Of a DNA stretch of 64,000 nt, positions 37,221-46,676 are shown one piece after another (position 1 is the first letter of the stretch; every line of letters begins with the position of its first letter). Origin of the DNA: Kamptonema formosum PCC 10802 (GTDB lineage Bacteria > Cyanobacteriota > Cyanobacteriia > Cyanobacteriales > Oscillatoriaceae). The position numbers were made by a program, and so were the translations under genes. The notes below the pieces were generated by a model. It was not told where the DNA came from and ran no database searches. It was given only the letters and a program-made list of their open reading frames with translations. Location: NCBI RefSeq assembly GCF_000332335.1, contig NZ_KB235948.1, positions 3,104,707 to 3,168,706 of the forward strand, read 5' to 3'.

Positions 37221-37258
37221 AAAAAGCGGTAGAGAAGTTTCGTTCTCTACCGCTTTTT
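37221..37258 (+). terminator. Rho-independent terminator after clpC
   Basis: AAAAAGCGGTAGAGAA pairs perfectly over 16 bases with TTCTCTACCGCTTTTT around a GTTTCG loop and then runs into T-rich DNA. Its symmetry means it could work in both directions. From 37259 to 37519 nothing else is recognisable. Confidence 0.92.
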
Positions 37259-37519
37259 GTTTGTGTTATTTTTCCCTACCATCTGATTGCTTTTTCTGGG
37301 CTTAACTCTATTTTATGAATCGCCACAAGACGCACAGAACCTTGTGAGAATACCTTGCGCTATAGACGCGCAAGCTGCTTCCGGCAGGGTTGAGCTACCG
37401 CCACAAAGCGCCTGCGGCACAAGGCTTCCCGCCGCTGCCTAGGGGCAAAGACGCGCCCGGAAGAAGAAAGAGGAAAAGGGGGAGAACAATTAATTGCGGT
37501 TAATTGACCGGACATGATA

Positions 37520-38422
37520 TTACTCGGCGATTTTGGCGCTCAGGAGGCGACGCTTGCGCAACATTGAGCCGGCGGCGGTTAACCCGACCAAAGCTAAACC
37601 GGCCATGCTAGACGGTTCGGGGACTGATGTCATTCCGGCCAGGGCCACACCATCATTGCCGCACTCAACAAACACATTGGCTAGATAGTTGCCGCTGCCG
37701 ATCAAAGACCGGTCAAACTGGAATCCGATGGTTTGAGTGCCGGTCGCCCCAAAATGGCCAAAGTCAAGACCGGCAGCGGTCAGGGCACTGCTGGTAAGCA
37801 TTGCAATGTCACCCACCTTTGTGCCAGAATTGATTACATTAAGAATGGGAGTATTTCCCGTGGTGGGATTGCTGGCAACGGCAGCCGGATAGAAGTAGTT
37901 GTAGGCAGCCTGCGCTGTCGGCAGATCGGTGCCTTGAGTGTTGGTTTTGTTAAACCCGGCGTCATAGTACCACCGCAAGCTGGTGTAGCCGTGGTTGTCT
38001 CCAGTCACGCTCTTGGCCTGGACATTTTGGTAAACGCCGGTGCTGGCAGCTCCTGAATCGTTAGTGCCGGCAAAGCGAATCCCAAACAAACTGCTTTGAT
38101 TGCTGGCCGTCTGAAAATCCTTGCCTGAGAAGTTGAAGAACAGGTCGCCCCAACCAATATTTCCGTCAGCAGCACCACTTTCTGGCGTGCCTGTCAAGGG
38201 CATCCCGCCGGTCAGGGCGACGAAAACGCTATCCGCCGTTTCTTTGATGGCCAGACCCTTAATTTCATAGGCCGCCCCACCAGAGCCATCATTGAAGGCA
38301 TCGATGCCATAGTTCCAGCCGTTATAGAGCTGTCCGGCGGTGGCTTGCTGGCCCGTTGCAGAGATTAGGCAGACACTGGCAGCAGCGGTTCCGAGTAAAG
38401 TGCGCATCCCGATAGTCTTCAT
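37520..38422 (-). CDS. PEP-CTERM exported protein (cyanobacterial XDD-like)
   Basis: A 300-residue secreted protein. A signal peptide (MRTLLGTAAASVCLISATG) ends near ATAGQ. The mature part has GWNYGIDAFNDGSGG near its start and FVECGNDGVALAG near its end, a layout I associate with cyanobacterial exosortase-dependent surface proteins. The C-terminal sorting signal is complete: VPEP, a hydrophobic stretch (SSMAGLALVGLTAAGSML) and RKRR. It should be cut by an exosortase encoded elsewhere and stay at the cell surface. I start at ATG 38422, with AGGAG nine bases upstream. Function unknown; no carbohydrate enzyme motif. Confidence 0.87.
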   Translation of the reverse strand: MKTIGMRTLLGTAAASVCLISATGQQATAGQLYNGWNYGIDAFNDGSGGAAYEIKGLAIKETADSVFVALTGGMPLTGTPESGAADGNIGWGDLFFNFSGKDFQTASNQSSLFGIRFAGTNDSGAASTGVYQNVQAKSVTGDNHGYTSLRWYYDAGFNKTNTQGTDLPTAQAAYNYFYPAAVASNPTTGNTPILNVINSGTKVGDIAMLTSSALTAAGLDFGHFGATGTQTIGFQFDRSLIGSGNYLANVFVECGNDGVALAGMTSVPEPSSMAGLALVGLTAAGSMLRKRRLLSAKIAE

Positions 38423-38795
38423 TTGCAAATCTCCTGATTGCTGTTCAACTCTCTGTCTTGATAAACAGCTTAAGCAATCTAGTGTGAAGTTGCAAGGGGA
38501 AAACGGGCGTTTTATATGAATTTATCGTGAAGTTTTCAGATGCCTGCGGCTGCCCATTTTGGGTGTTTTACCGGTATACATAATTCAGTAATTTTACAGG
38601 ATCGGCCTTTTCAGTTTTCCTCTAGGGAGCGGCAGGAGTTCATTAATTGAACATCAGCCGGCAGTCCTTGTCAAGCGCCCAGAGAGCCAAACACCTCCCG
38701 CACTCTTTGCTCCTGGGAGGGGGGATAACACCGGATTAAAAGATTTACAAGCGTAATTGTCGCCTGTGAGGGGGGGGGATAAAAGTCGAGCGCTG

Positions 38796-39030
38796 CTTTT
38801 GATTGGTGGGGGGGTGAGTTCCGCCTTGAGAGCCCTCCGTAGAAACATTGCCCAGAGGGCGGAACGCACCCTACTTTTGATGGGTGGGGGGTGCGTTCTG
38901 CTTTGAGAGTTCTCCGTAGAAGTAGAGACGAGAGGGCGGACCCACCCTACTTTTGATGGGTGGGGGGTGAGTTCCGGCTTGAGAGCTCTCCGTAGAAGTA
39001 GTGACGAGAGGGTGGAACTCACCCTAATTT
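38796..39030. repeat. Three tandem copies of a 76-78 bp hairpin unit
   Basis: CTTTTGATKGGTGGGGGG recurs at 38796, 38874 and 38950, with a shortened fourth start (AATTTTGATTG) at about 39026. Each unit has GGTGAGTTCCGCC-type and GGCGGAACGCACCC-type arms that pair around a CTCCGTAGAAGTAG loop. The array sits within the 728-base gap between the PEP-CTERM gene and lepB, just upstream of lepB. The remaining part (38423-38795) holds nothing recognisable beyond GC-rich hairpins. Confidence 0.85.
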
Positions 39031-39150
39031 TGATTGCAGGTAGTTGAGTTCACCGGCACAATTCAGGATACAATGGCAAAACTGCTTGGCGGCTGTCAGG
39101 GGAAGACAGCGGACGTTCACAGAACGGGAGTACCTGTAAGAGAGGACGAG

Positions 39151-39747
39151 ATGGAATTAGAGGAAAAAGACTTAGAAAAGTCGCCTGCATGGTTGCGGGT
39201 GTGGCGCTCGCAGCGGGAAAATATACAGATTCTAGTCATGGCCCTGGCCTTAGCCCTGCTGCTCCGCACCTTTGTGGCAGAACCGAGGTACATCCCATCA
39301 GATTCGATGCTGCCAACCTTGCAAGTGGGCGACCGGCTAGTGGTGGAAAAAATCTCCTACCATTTTCGGCCACCGGCAGCCGGTGAGATCGCAGTCTTTT
39401 TCCCGCCGCAACAGCTGCAAAAATACCTGCAATTTCAGGGATACAGCAAAAAGCAAGCCTTGCGGCAAGTATTCATCAAACGGATTATTGGGGCAGCCGG
39501 CCAAACCGTGGGAGTGAAGGATGGCCAAGTCTGGCTGAATGGAGAGCCCCAGCCGGAAGATTACATTGCTGAACCGCCCGACTATGACTGGGGTCCAGCG
39601 ACCGTTCCGGAGAATCAGTTTTTTGTCATGGGGGATAACCGTAACAACAGCAATGACTCCCACATCTGGGGGTTTCTGGCCAAAGAGAAAATCATTGGCC
39701 GCGCCGCCTTTCGCTTTTGGCCCCCCAACCGGATCGGGCCGGTGTGA
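39151..39747 (+). CDS. lepB: Signal peptidase I
   Basis: A 198-residue membrane protease cutting signal peptides from exported proteins. An N-terminal anchor (about 22-42, IQILVMALALALLLRTFV) precedes the catalytic Ser in IPSDSMLPTL and the general-base Lys in VFIKRIIGAAGQ. The conserved GDNRNNSNDSHIWG box is complete. I start at ATG 39151, the last in-frame Met before the membrane helix, with an AGAGGACGAG ribosome site; 39 upstream codons lack features. It lies just after the tandem hairpin array. Confidence 0.95.
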   Translation: MELEEKDLEKSPAWLRVWRSQRENIQILVMALALALLLRTFVAEPRYIPSDSMLPTLQVGDRLVVEKISYHFRPPAAGEIAVFFPPQQLQKYLQFQGYSKKQALRQVFIKRIIGAAGQTVGVKDGQVWLNGEPQPEDYIAEPPDYDWGPATVPENQFFVMGDNRNNSNDSHIWGFLAKEKIIGRAAFRFWPPNRIGPV

Positions 39748-39958
39748 GGGCCCGACCGGGGGCAATCTTGGAGGGCGGGCCGGTCGCGGCGAGGAGAGAG
39801 TCTCGCACCGGTTCCGCCAGTGCTTGCGGGAAAAGTAGGGCTTTCCGCACTAGACGAGTTGGAAGCGAAACTTGGCGCTGCTCTACAATAGGACTAGATC
39901 ATTCAGGTACAGCGGGACTTCCCATCTAGTCATAAAATCAATTGGGTGGACGCGGGCA

Positions 39959-40282
39959 ATGGGATTCTTTGATTCAGAGATCGTTCAGCAAGAAGCCAAA
40001 CAGCTGTTTGAGGACTATCAAGCCCTGATAAAACTCGGCAGTAACTACGGCAAATTTGACCGCGAGGGAAAAAAGCTGTTCATCGAGCAGATGGAAGCCA
40101 TGATGGAGCGCTATCGGATTTTTATGAAGCGCTTTGAGCTGTCTGAGGACTTCATGGCCCAGATGACCGTGGAGCAGCTGAAGACCCAGCTGAGTCAATT
40201 TGGCATGACGCCGCAGCAAATGTTCGAGCAGATGCACTTCACCCTAGAGCGGATGAAAGCAGAGCTCGACAAGCAGCTGTGA
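39959..40282 (+). CDS. DUF1825 family protein
   Basis: A 107-residue all-helical protein starting MGFFDSEIVQQEAKQLFEDY, which matches DUF1825 of cyanobacteria. The rest is helical with many Met, Gln and Glu (MTVEQLKTQLSQFGMTPQQM). No membrane segment. I use ATG 39959 because the family begins there. Function unknown. Not obviously in an operon with lepB (212 bases apart). Confidence 0.88.
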   Translation: MGFFDSEIVQQEAKQLFEDYQALIKLGSNYGKFDREGKKLFIEQMEAMMERYRIFMKRFELSEDFMAQMTVEQLKTQLSQFGMTPQQMFEQMHFTLERMKAELDKQL

Positions 40283-40482
40283 GATTTTTAGATGTGAGAT
40301 TTTGGATTTTAGATTGTCCCAACAGCTATGTGACAGCTCCTCTCTCACGGCGGGGCAACAGGCCCGCACACCTGAGGGGCAATACAGAGTAGGGATAGAT
40401 AGTATTGTTACCTGGGTTTGAAAAGATGTTATTGCAGCCTTTTTCAATCCAAAATCCAAAATCGGGGCATCCAAAATAGCCA

Positions 40483-42399
40483 TCAGTTGGGAGAGGGCGG
40501 CTCAAAGTCAGAAGCCGGTCGGAAATATTGCACCGGCGTATTTTCCAGCGCTTGCAGCATAAAATCGCGCCAGACCGGCGCTACATAACTGCCCCCTGTC
40601 GAGCCCGAGTACAGGGGAGTGAAATCGTCATTGCCCACCCAAACAGCGGTAGCGAGTTGCGGCACATAGCCCACGAACCAAATATCCCGTTCTGAGGAGG
40701 TTGTGCCGGTTTTGCCCGCCGCCGGACGCCCAATCTGAGCGGCGGTTGCCGTACCCCGAGAAATCACCCCTTGCAGGGCGCTATTTAAGGAAGCGGACGC
40801 CCAGGGATCGAGAACCAGCTTGGGTTTGGGGGTGTTGTCCAGCAGGACGTTGCCGCTGCTGTCAGTCACTTGGACAATAAACGTGGTGTCAGAGTGCCAG
40901 CCATTGTTGGCGAAAGTGGCGAAAGCGCCGGCCATTTCCAGGGGGGTGAGATCGACAGCGCCCAAGGGCAAAGAAATCACCGGCTCAATCGGACTCTTAA
41001 TCCCCAGGATGCGGCAGGTTTCAATCACCTTATTCAGCCCTACGTCCTGGCCTATCTTAATAGCGGGAACGTTCAGCGATACCTCCAGAGCCCTGCGAAT
41101 GCTGACAGCGCCAGAGAATCCGCCGCCGTAATTTCTGGGATAGTAATAGCTGTCACCGTCGGGATAGCCCACCGGCGAGTCATAGACGATCGAGTCTGGC
41201 CCGTACCGCCCGCTGGCAAAAGCCGTATAGTAAACAAACGGCTTAAAAGACGATCCGGGCTGCCGCAGGGCTTGGACGGCGCGGTTGAATTGGCTTTTGT
41301 CGTAATCGACGCCACCCACCATAGCCTTGACAAAGTGAGTGCGGGGATCGACCGCCACCAGAGCCATTTGGTCAGCACCGACCTGGTAGTAAAGCCGCTG
41401 GTGGGCGTAGCGCACCGTATCTTCAGCGATCCGCTGCAGTCGCAGGTCGATAGTGGTCTGGACTCGCATGCCCCCTTTGAGAACTGCGTCTCGGCCAAAG
41501 CGCTTGGTCAGCTCTTGAACCACCGCCTGGGTGACGTAAGGCACCTTACTTCCGGGGAAAGAAGTAATTTTACCGAGTTTTATCGGTTGCTTGAAGGCTG
41601 CGGCTTCTTCTTCATCGGTGATCCACTGCAGCTCCTTCAAGCGATTGAGCACAGTGGCTTGTCGCTGTTTCGCCAGCTTGTAATTTATGAAGGGGCTGTA
41701 ATCTTCAGGAGCCTGGATCATGCCGGCCATCATCGCCGCTTCCGCCAGGGTTAACTTAGAGGCTGACTTGCCAAAATAACTTCTGGCGGCCATCTCAGCG
41801 CCGTACAAATTGTGGCCCCAGTAGACCTGATTCAGGTACAGCTCCAAAATCTCGTCTTTCTTAAAGATTTGCTCCAAACGGATGGCCAGCACCGCTTCGG
41901 CGAGCTTGCGGCTGAAGGCGCGTTTGGGGGAGAGGAAGAGATTTTTCACCAGCTGCATGGTGAGAGTGGAGCCCCCCTCAACCGTCCTGCCCTCCTCCAA
42001 GTTTTTCACCATAGCCCGCATCACGCCGCCTGGGTTAATGCCGTAGTGGCTGTAGAAGTGGCTGTCTTCTATGCCGATCACCGCCCGCTTCAGCTGCGGA
42101 GAGATTTTGGTGAGCGGGACAACTTCTCTGTTCGCTTCGTCGTGGATGCTGGTGAGGAGCGTGCCCTTAATATCGTAGATGTGGGTCGTTTCCGTAGGCG
42201 TGTAGTTGCGCAGGACTCGAACGTCTGGGAGGTTGCGGAAGCTGATCGCCAAGCCCACCAGCCCACCGGCCACTACGGAACTGGCCAGCATGGTCACCCC
42301 CAGCAGCGTTCCGGCTGTTACCTTACTGACCCCTTGAACAAAGTCAAAAACTGGTGCTGAGTCTCTCAGCTGCTGTCGTCTTATTGTGTTAGTTGCCAC
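40483..42399 (-). CDS. Penicillin-binding protein 1A (class A)
   Basis: A 638-residue bifunctional peptidoglycan synthase. One membrane anchor (about 28-52) is followed by the glycosyltransferase domain with EDSHFYSHYGINPGG and GGSTLTMQLVKNLFL, then the transpeptidase domain with the catalytic Ser in RQPGSSFKPFVYY (SxxK), SLN in EVSLNVPAIK and KTGTTS near the C-terminus. All active-site motifs are intact. Start is GTG 42399; no upstream Met is in frame. Alone on this strand between convergent and divergent genes. Symbol left blank because cyanobacteria have several PBP1 paralogues. Confidence 0.95.
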   Translation of the reverse strand: MATNTIRRQQLRDSAPVFDFVQGVSKVTAGTLLGVTMLASSVVAGGLVGLAISFRNLPDVRVLRNYTPTETTHIYDIKGTLLTSIHDEANREVVPLTKISPQLKRAVIGIEDSHFYSHYGINPGGVMRAMVKNLEEGRTVEGGSTLTMQLVKNLFLSPKRAFSRKLAEAVLAIRLEQIFKKDEILELYLNQVYWGHNLYGAEMAARSYFGKSASKLTLAEAAMMAGMIQAPEDYSPFINYKLAKQRQATVLNRLKELQWITDEEEAAAFKQPIKLGKITSFPGSKVPYVTQAVVQELTKRFGRDAVLKGGMRVQTTIDLRLQRIAEDTVRYAHQRLYYQVGADQMALVAVDPRTHFVKAMVGGVDYDKSQFNRAVQALRQPGSSFKPFVYYTAFASGRYGPDSIVYDSPVGYPDGDSYYYPRNYGGGFSGAVSIRRALEVSLNVPAIKIGQDVGLNKVIETCRILGIKSPIEPVISLPLGAVDLTPLEMAGAFATFANNGWHSDTTFIVQVTDSSGNVLLDNTPKPKLVLDPWASASLNSALQGVISRGTATAAQIGRPAAGKTGTTSSERDIWFVGYVPQLATAVWVGNDDFTPLYSGSTGGSYVAPVWRDFMLQALENTPVQYFRPASDFEPPSPN

Positions 42400-42763
42400 G
42401 GCGATGTCACATCCTCATCGATAAAGGCTCAATCCGAAAAAGTCTAAGTGGGCTAGCTCTCCTGTTTGAGATTTTAATTTGAGAGCGCCACCTTGAGGCA
42501 GGAAAACCTGGCTGTCCGCCCAGCTTTAGTAATTTCACCGGCACCCCCACAGCCATCAGGACAATTGCCGGCTGCTGATTAACCATTATCCTGACACACC
42601 AGCCAGGTCTTGACCCCTTGGCTCTGTCAAATCCGACTCTCACAGATTTTTCTGCCATTTTTGCTTATGGTAATCTGGCGATAGGACAATTTAAAGGTTA
42701 GGGCGCAGGGGAACACTTGCCCCGTTGCCATGTCAGTGCCATATCCAAAGGATTTTTATTTCC

Positions 42764-44035
42764 GTGAGTGTAACGAATCGAGTTGTGGATTTGCAAACCC
42801 TGGCTTCAGGAACCCCCCAAAGTGTCAGCTGTGACCTCTCCTGGCTGCGTCGTGGCGTCAGTGAGATTTTTCCCGACCAGCCTGATTCATCCGATCCCCT
42901 GGAAAATCTGGCGCACCTGCTGGCCACCTCTGACCGGCCTTTGCGGGTCAAGCTGGGAATTGACCCCACCGGCGCAGACATTCATCTGGGTCACAGCATT
43001 CCTGTGCGCAAGCTGCGGGCCTTCCAAGATGCCGGTCACACGGCGGTACTGATCATAGGCGATTTTACCGCTCGCATTGGCGACCCCACCGGCAAGTCAG
43101 AGGTGCGCAAGCAGCTGACCGCAGAGGAAGTGGCGGCTAACGCCCAAACCTACCTCAACCAAGTGCGCCCAATTCTCGATTTTGACACACCCGGACGCCT
43201 GGAGATTCGCTACAACTCCGAATGGCTCTCCCAACTTGACCTGTCCAAAATTCTGTCCCTGCTTGCCACGATGACCGTTGGCCAAATGCTGGCCAAAGAA
43301 GGGTTTGCCGAACGCTACCAGCAAGGCAGCCCCATTTACCTGCACGAGTTCCTCTACCCCCTGATGCAGGGCTACGATTCCGTAGCTGTCCAATCTGACG
43401 TGGAACTCGGCGGAACCGACCAGAAATTCAACATTGCCGTCGGGCGCGACTTGCAGCGACATTTTGGCCAAAAACCCCAATTTGGCCTGCTGACGCCGAT
43501 TTTGCTGGGCACGGATGGGGTGCAGAAAATGTCCAAGTCCCTGGGCAATTACGTCGGCCTGTCGGAAGACGCCCTCACCATGTACTCCAAACTGGAAAAA
43601 ACTCCTGACCGGCTCGTGGGACAGTATTTCGAACTATTGACAAATTTGCCGCTAAATGCTATGCCAGAAAATCCCCGCGACCGGCAAAAACTTCTCGCCC
43701 TAGAAGTGGTGACGCAATACCACGGCAAAGAAGCAGCAGAGCAAGCGATGCAGTCGGCGCAGGCGCTTGTCCTCGGAGGAGATGCCTCCGGTGCCGGTGC
43801 GGTGCCAGAATTCTCTCTCGCGGCGGTGCAGTTCCCCGCCAAGCTCTTCTACATCCTCGGCGCGTGCGGCGTCTGCCCAACCACCAGCGAAGCCCGCCGG
43901 CAGATACAAGGCGGTGGGGTGAAGCTCGATGGCGAGCGCGTCGAGGACGTTAACCTGACGTTTGACTCACCGGCTGACTTGCACGGGCGAGTTTTGCAGG
44001 TGGGGAAAAAGAAGTTTGTGCGCTTAGTGGTGTGA
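42764..44035 (+). CDS. tyrS: Tyrosyl-tRNA synthetase
   Basis: A 423-residue class I aminoacyl-tRNA synthetase. ATP motif HIGH is present as HLGHS in [11 protein letters not shown]; the second motif is KMSKS in [12 protein letters not shown]. Tyr/substrate contacts are in [20 protein letters not shown] and DQKFN. The C-terminal S4-like RNA-binding domain is from about residue 350 ([19 protein letters not shown]). I start at GTG 42764, since the frame before it begins at a TTG with no ribosome site. Transcribed with pyrF about 110 bases on, perhaps together. Confidence 0.95.
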   Translation: MSVTNRVVDLQTLASGTPQSVSCDLSWLRRGVSEIFPDQPDSSDPLENLAHLLATSDRPLRVKLGIDPTGADIHLGHSIPVRKLRAFQDAGHTAVLIIGDFTARIGDPTGKSEVRKQLTAEEVAANAQTYLNQVRPILDFDTPGRLEIRYNSEWLSQLDLSKILSLLATMTVGQMLAKEGFAERYQQGSPIYLHEFLYPLMQGYDSVAVQSDVELGGTDQKFNIAVGRDLQRHFGQKPQFGLLTPILLGTDGVQKMSKSLGNYVGLSEDALTMYSKLEKTPDRLVGQYFELLTNLPLNAMPENPRDRQKLLALEVVTQYHGKEAAEQAMQSAQALVLGGDASGAGAVPEFSLAAVQFPAKLFYILGACGVCPTTSEARRQIQGGGVKLDGERVEDVNLTFDSPADLHGRVLQVGKKKFVRLVV

Positions 44036-44147
44036 GCGGCAATTAAGAAGCGCAGAATGACAAATATAAGCTTTGATTTATAACCGTTTATCTGCGTCAA
44101 TCTGCGATTTCTATTCACAATAGAAAATCCAAAAGTTTCTCATTATT

Positions 44148-44858
44148 ATGTCAGTAACAGAGCGCATTATTGTCCCCCTAGATGTTTCCACCGAAGCCGA
44201 GGCTCTCGCCCTGCTGGAAGCGCTCCCCCAAGTCAGCTGGTGGAAAGTCGGCCTGGAGCTATTTGTCAGCACCGGCCCGGGAATTTTGGCCCTCTTAAAA
44301 AACCGGCACAAGCGAATTTTTCTCGATCTCAAATTCCACGACATCCCCAATACGGTGGCGGGCGCAAGCCGGTCGGCGGCGGGCTATGGTGCGGATTTGC
44401 TGACTGTCCACGCTGCTGCCGGTCGGGCGGCGCTGTCTGCGGCGCAAGCGGCTGTGCGCGAGGGTGCCGGTGCGCTTCAGCCTCCCAAAGTCATCGCGAT
44501 TACGCTGCTAACGAGTCTGTCGTCGCGAGATTTGGCCTTTGACCTCAAAGTTCCTCTGGAATTGCCAGAATACGCTTTGCAAATGGCAATTTTGGCTCAA
44601 GAGGCCGGTCTTGCCGGCGCTGTTTGCTCGCCCCAGGAGGTGTCGCAGCTGCGGCGTGTCTGCGGGGATGATTTTCTGCTGGTCTGTCCTGGGGTGCGTC
44701 CGGTGTGGGCTGCGGCGGGGGATCAGCGGCGAACGATGACGCCCGCTGACGCCCTGAAAGCCGGTGCCGATTACTTGGTCATCGGGCGTCCGATTACTGC
44801 CGCACCCGATCCCGCTGCTGCTTTCGACCGCATTTGTCAAGAAATTGCGGGAATTTAA
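44148..44858 (+). CDS. pyrF: Orotidine 5-phosphate decarboxylase
   Basis: A 236-residue TIM-barrel enzyme making UMP from OMP. The catalytic signature [13 protein letters not shown] (about 62-74) holds the Asp-Lys-Asp set; phosphate-binding loops are seen in [12 protein letters not shown] and [14 protein letters not shown]. Length is standard. The next gene starts eight bases after the stop, so it is in the same transcript. Confidence 0.97.
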   Translation: MSVTERIIVPLDVSTEAEALALLEALPQVSWWKVGLELFVSTGPGILALLKNRHKRIFLDLKFHDIPNTVAGASRSAAGYGADLLTVHAAAGRAALSAAQAAVREGAGALQPPKVIAITLLTSLSSRDLAFDLKVPLELPEYALQMAILAQEAGLAGAVCSPQEVSQLRRVCGDDFLLVCPGVRPVWAAAGDQRRTMTPADALKAGADYLVIGRPITAAPDPAAAFDRICQEIAGI

Positions 44859-44866
44859 AATAAAAA

Positions 44867-45469
44867 ATGGGAAAAATATTAATTATTTTTTTTCTGTTAA
44901 ATTTTATTTTTCCGAATCAGGTGGCGTCCGCTGCGGAAAAACCGAGGCAGGTACGGGAGAGAGCCAGCATCCAAAATCGAAAATTTGTTTGCCCAAAAGA
45001 TTTGGAAACCCTGATTGAGCCGCTGCTGCGGGACCTGCCCAGTTATGCCAATCGCGTGCTTCAGCGCTCTCGACTTAGAGGTGTGAGCTACGAGTCGAGT
45101 TACGTGATTCTCGCGGGGCGTCCTGAGTTTGAGCCTCTGCCCCTCGGCCCAGGCCGGTCGGAGGAGGCAAGTTCTCCTGGGAGTGGGGAAAAGCCGGCGG
45201 GCAGCTCAGACGGCGATCCCCGGCAAGTGTTTATTACGACTTTGGAGCGCAACTATTCCTCAGGTCAGGCGGTGCAATTGCAGCATTACCACTGGCTGTT
45301 TCTGACCAAAACGGAAAGTGGCTGGCGGCTAGCGATGATGTTTTCCCGACTGGGAACTTACCCCGCCGGCAACCCGCTTTTGCCGCCGCGAGATAACAGT
45401 AACGGAGCGATCGCTCAGGCTATCAGCACTTGGTTGAGAGACTGTCGCGCTGGGACTGTGCGCCAGTAG
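44867..45469 (+). CDS. Hypothetical secreted protein after pyrF
   Basis: A 200-residue protein. It starts with a signal peptide (MGKILIIFFLLNFIFPNQVA ending SAAEKP). The mature part has two Cys (in KFVCPKDL and WLRDCRAG), possibly forming a disulfide. A low-complexity insert with Gly, Ser, Pro and Glu lies at about 95-125, encoded by GC-rich DNA unlike the AT-rich signal region. The end half (HYHWLFLTKTESGWRLAMMFS) recalls small periplasmic beta proteins. No family recognised. Eight bases after pyrF. Confidence 0.72.
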   Translation: MGKILIIFFLLNFIFPNQVASAAEKPRQVRERASIQNRKFVCPKDLETLIEPLLRDLPSYANRVLQRSRLRGVSYESSYVILAGRPEFEPLPLGPGRSEEASSPGSGEKPAGSSDGDPRQVFITTLERNYSSGQAVQLQHYHWLFLTKTESGWRLAMMFSRLGTYPAGNPLLPPRDNSNGAIAQAISTWLRDCRAGTVRQ

Positions 45470-45800
45470 CGGTTAGAATTGAGGAGTGTAAATTAAATAA
45501 ATCGCCAAGACGCCAAGAGCACGAAGGGAAGAGAAGAAAGAGAATTTCACAAATCATTTAGAAGTTCTATAGATATGGTAAAGGGCAGCTCCTAGTTTGG
45601 AGAGGCGACGGGCGGGTTCGCAGATTACCCCCCGCTCCTGTGCTTCCCGGCTCCCTGGCTTGAGAGCGGTGCGCCCCCATAGAATTAAGAAAGGCTATAC
45701 TGTCACCGGCGCGCACTGCAACAGAATCGCACCGCAACACAGTTTGTCACAAAATCAGGCATCATAGAAGCAAATGGACTGCAAAGGGCTGGAGGGATCA
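45470..45800. other. Gap without a gene
   Basis: 331 bases. It includes AATAAATCGCCAAGACGCC (45496-45514), a widespread intergenic string also seen near 63340 as AATAAACCGCCAATACGCC. A short GC-rich block follows. A good ribosome site, GGAGGG, lies before the next ATG. Nothing else is called. Confidence 0.5.
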
Positions 45801-46478
45801 ATGTCACCTTGCCCACTGTTCCGCAATCGCGACGATGCCGGCGAGCAACTGGCTGAGCGGGTTCTGTCTGAGTTCGGGAAGCTGGATGAGGCCGTTGGAT
45901 ATGCCAAGCCGGTTGTTTATGCTTTGCCTCGGGGCGGGCTGCCGGTGGCTGCGCCGGTGGCGCGTCTCCTGGGTTGCCCCCTAGATATAGTGGTGGCGAA
46001 AAAAATTGCCCGCCCACAAAACCCAGAACTGGCCATAGGCGCTTGCACGGCAGATGGCCACGCACTGTGGTCGCGGCACCCGTCGATCCGCCGGCTCAAT
46101 CCCAAAGTGCGGGAGGTGGCGCTGCGTTATGCCCTGGAGAAAGCGCGGGATGTCCTCGAGCAACTAGCACCGGCACGCCCTGGCGTCAGCCCCAGGGGTG
46201 CGATTGCTATTTTGGTGGACGATGGGATTGCCACCGGCATGACGGTCGCCGTTGCGGCGGAAGCGTTGAGGGCGCAACAGCCCAGAGCGGTGTGGGTGGC
46301 TGCGCCGGTGGCACCCCTGGACTTGCTGCCATCCCTGCGCCAGTGGGGCGAGCGGGCTTTCGTGCTAGCCACTCCCGACCGGTTCGTGAGTGTGAGCCGG
46401 TTTTATGCCGACTTTCCCCAGGTTGAGATGGAAGAAGCGCTGGCGTGCCTGGAGCAACAAAACGCAAAGGCTGGCTAA
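45801..46478 (+). CDS. Phosphoribosyltransferase family protein
   Basis: A 225-residue type I phosphoribosyltransferase. The PRPP-binding motif is AILVDDGIATGMTVAVA (about 134-150); YALPRGGLPVAAPVA (about 40-54) is the first loop and VVAKKIARP a conserved basic strand. Such proteins transfer phosphoribosyl groups to bases or, in some, act on other substrates; they are annotated broadly as phosphoribosyltransferases. I choose ATG 45801 with its strong ribosome site over a start nine codons upstream. Substrate unknown. Confidence 0.88.
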   Translation: MSPCPLFRNRDDAGEQLAERVLSEFGKLDEAVGYAKPVVYALPRGGLPVAAPVARLLGCPLDIVVAKKIARPQNPELAIGACTADGHALWSRHPSIRRLNPKVREVALRYALEKARDVLEQLAPARPGVSPRGAIAILVDDGIATGMTVAVAAEALRAQQPRAVWVAAPVAPLDLLPSLRQWGERAFVLATPDRFVSVSRFYADFPQVEMEEALACLEQQNAKAG

Positions 46479-46610
46479 TGCCTAATTGCTGCGTAAAAAT
46501 TTGCCACCAGAAGTAGGGTACACTCCCTCTGGAAGCGCCCTATAAACTGCTATAAGCTGTTACGCTTTTAATCTGCTCAGTACAGGAAGGAGGCAGAGCC
46601 TCTTGAACTG

Positions 46611-46635
46611 CGTTCCCAGGCAGAGCCTGGGAACG
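46611..46635. terminator. Perfect hairpin between convergent genes
   Basis: CGTTCCCAGGC pairs over 11 bases with GCCTGGGAACG around an AGA loop. It lies between genes running toward each other and can stop both. The motif is a familiar intergenic repeat in cyanobacteria. Confidence 0.6.
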
Positions 46636-46676
46636 AGGAACGAGGAAAATCCAAAATCTAAAATCCAAAATTGGTA

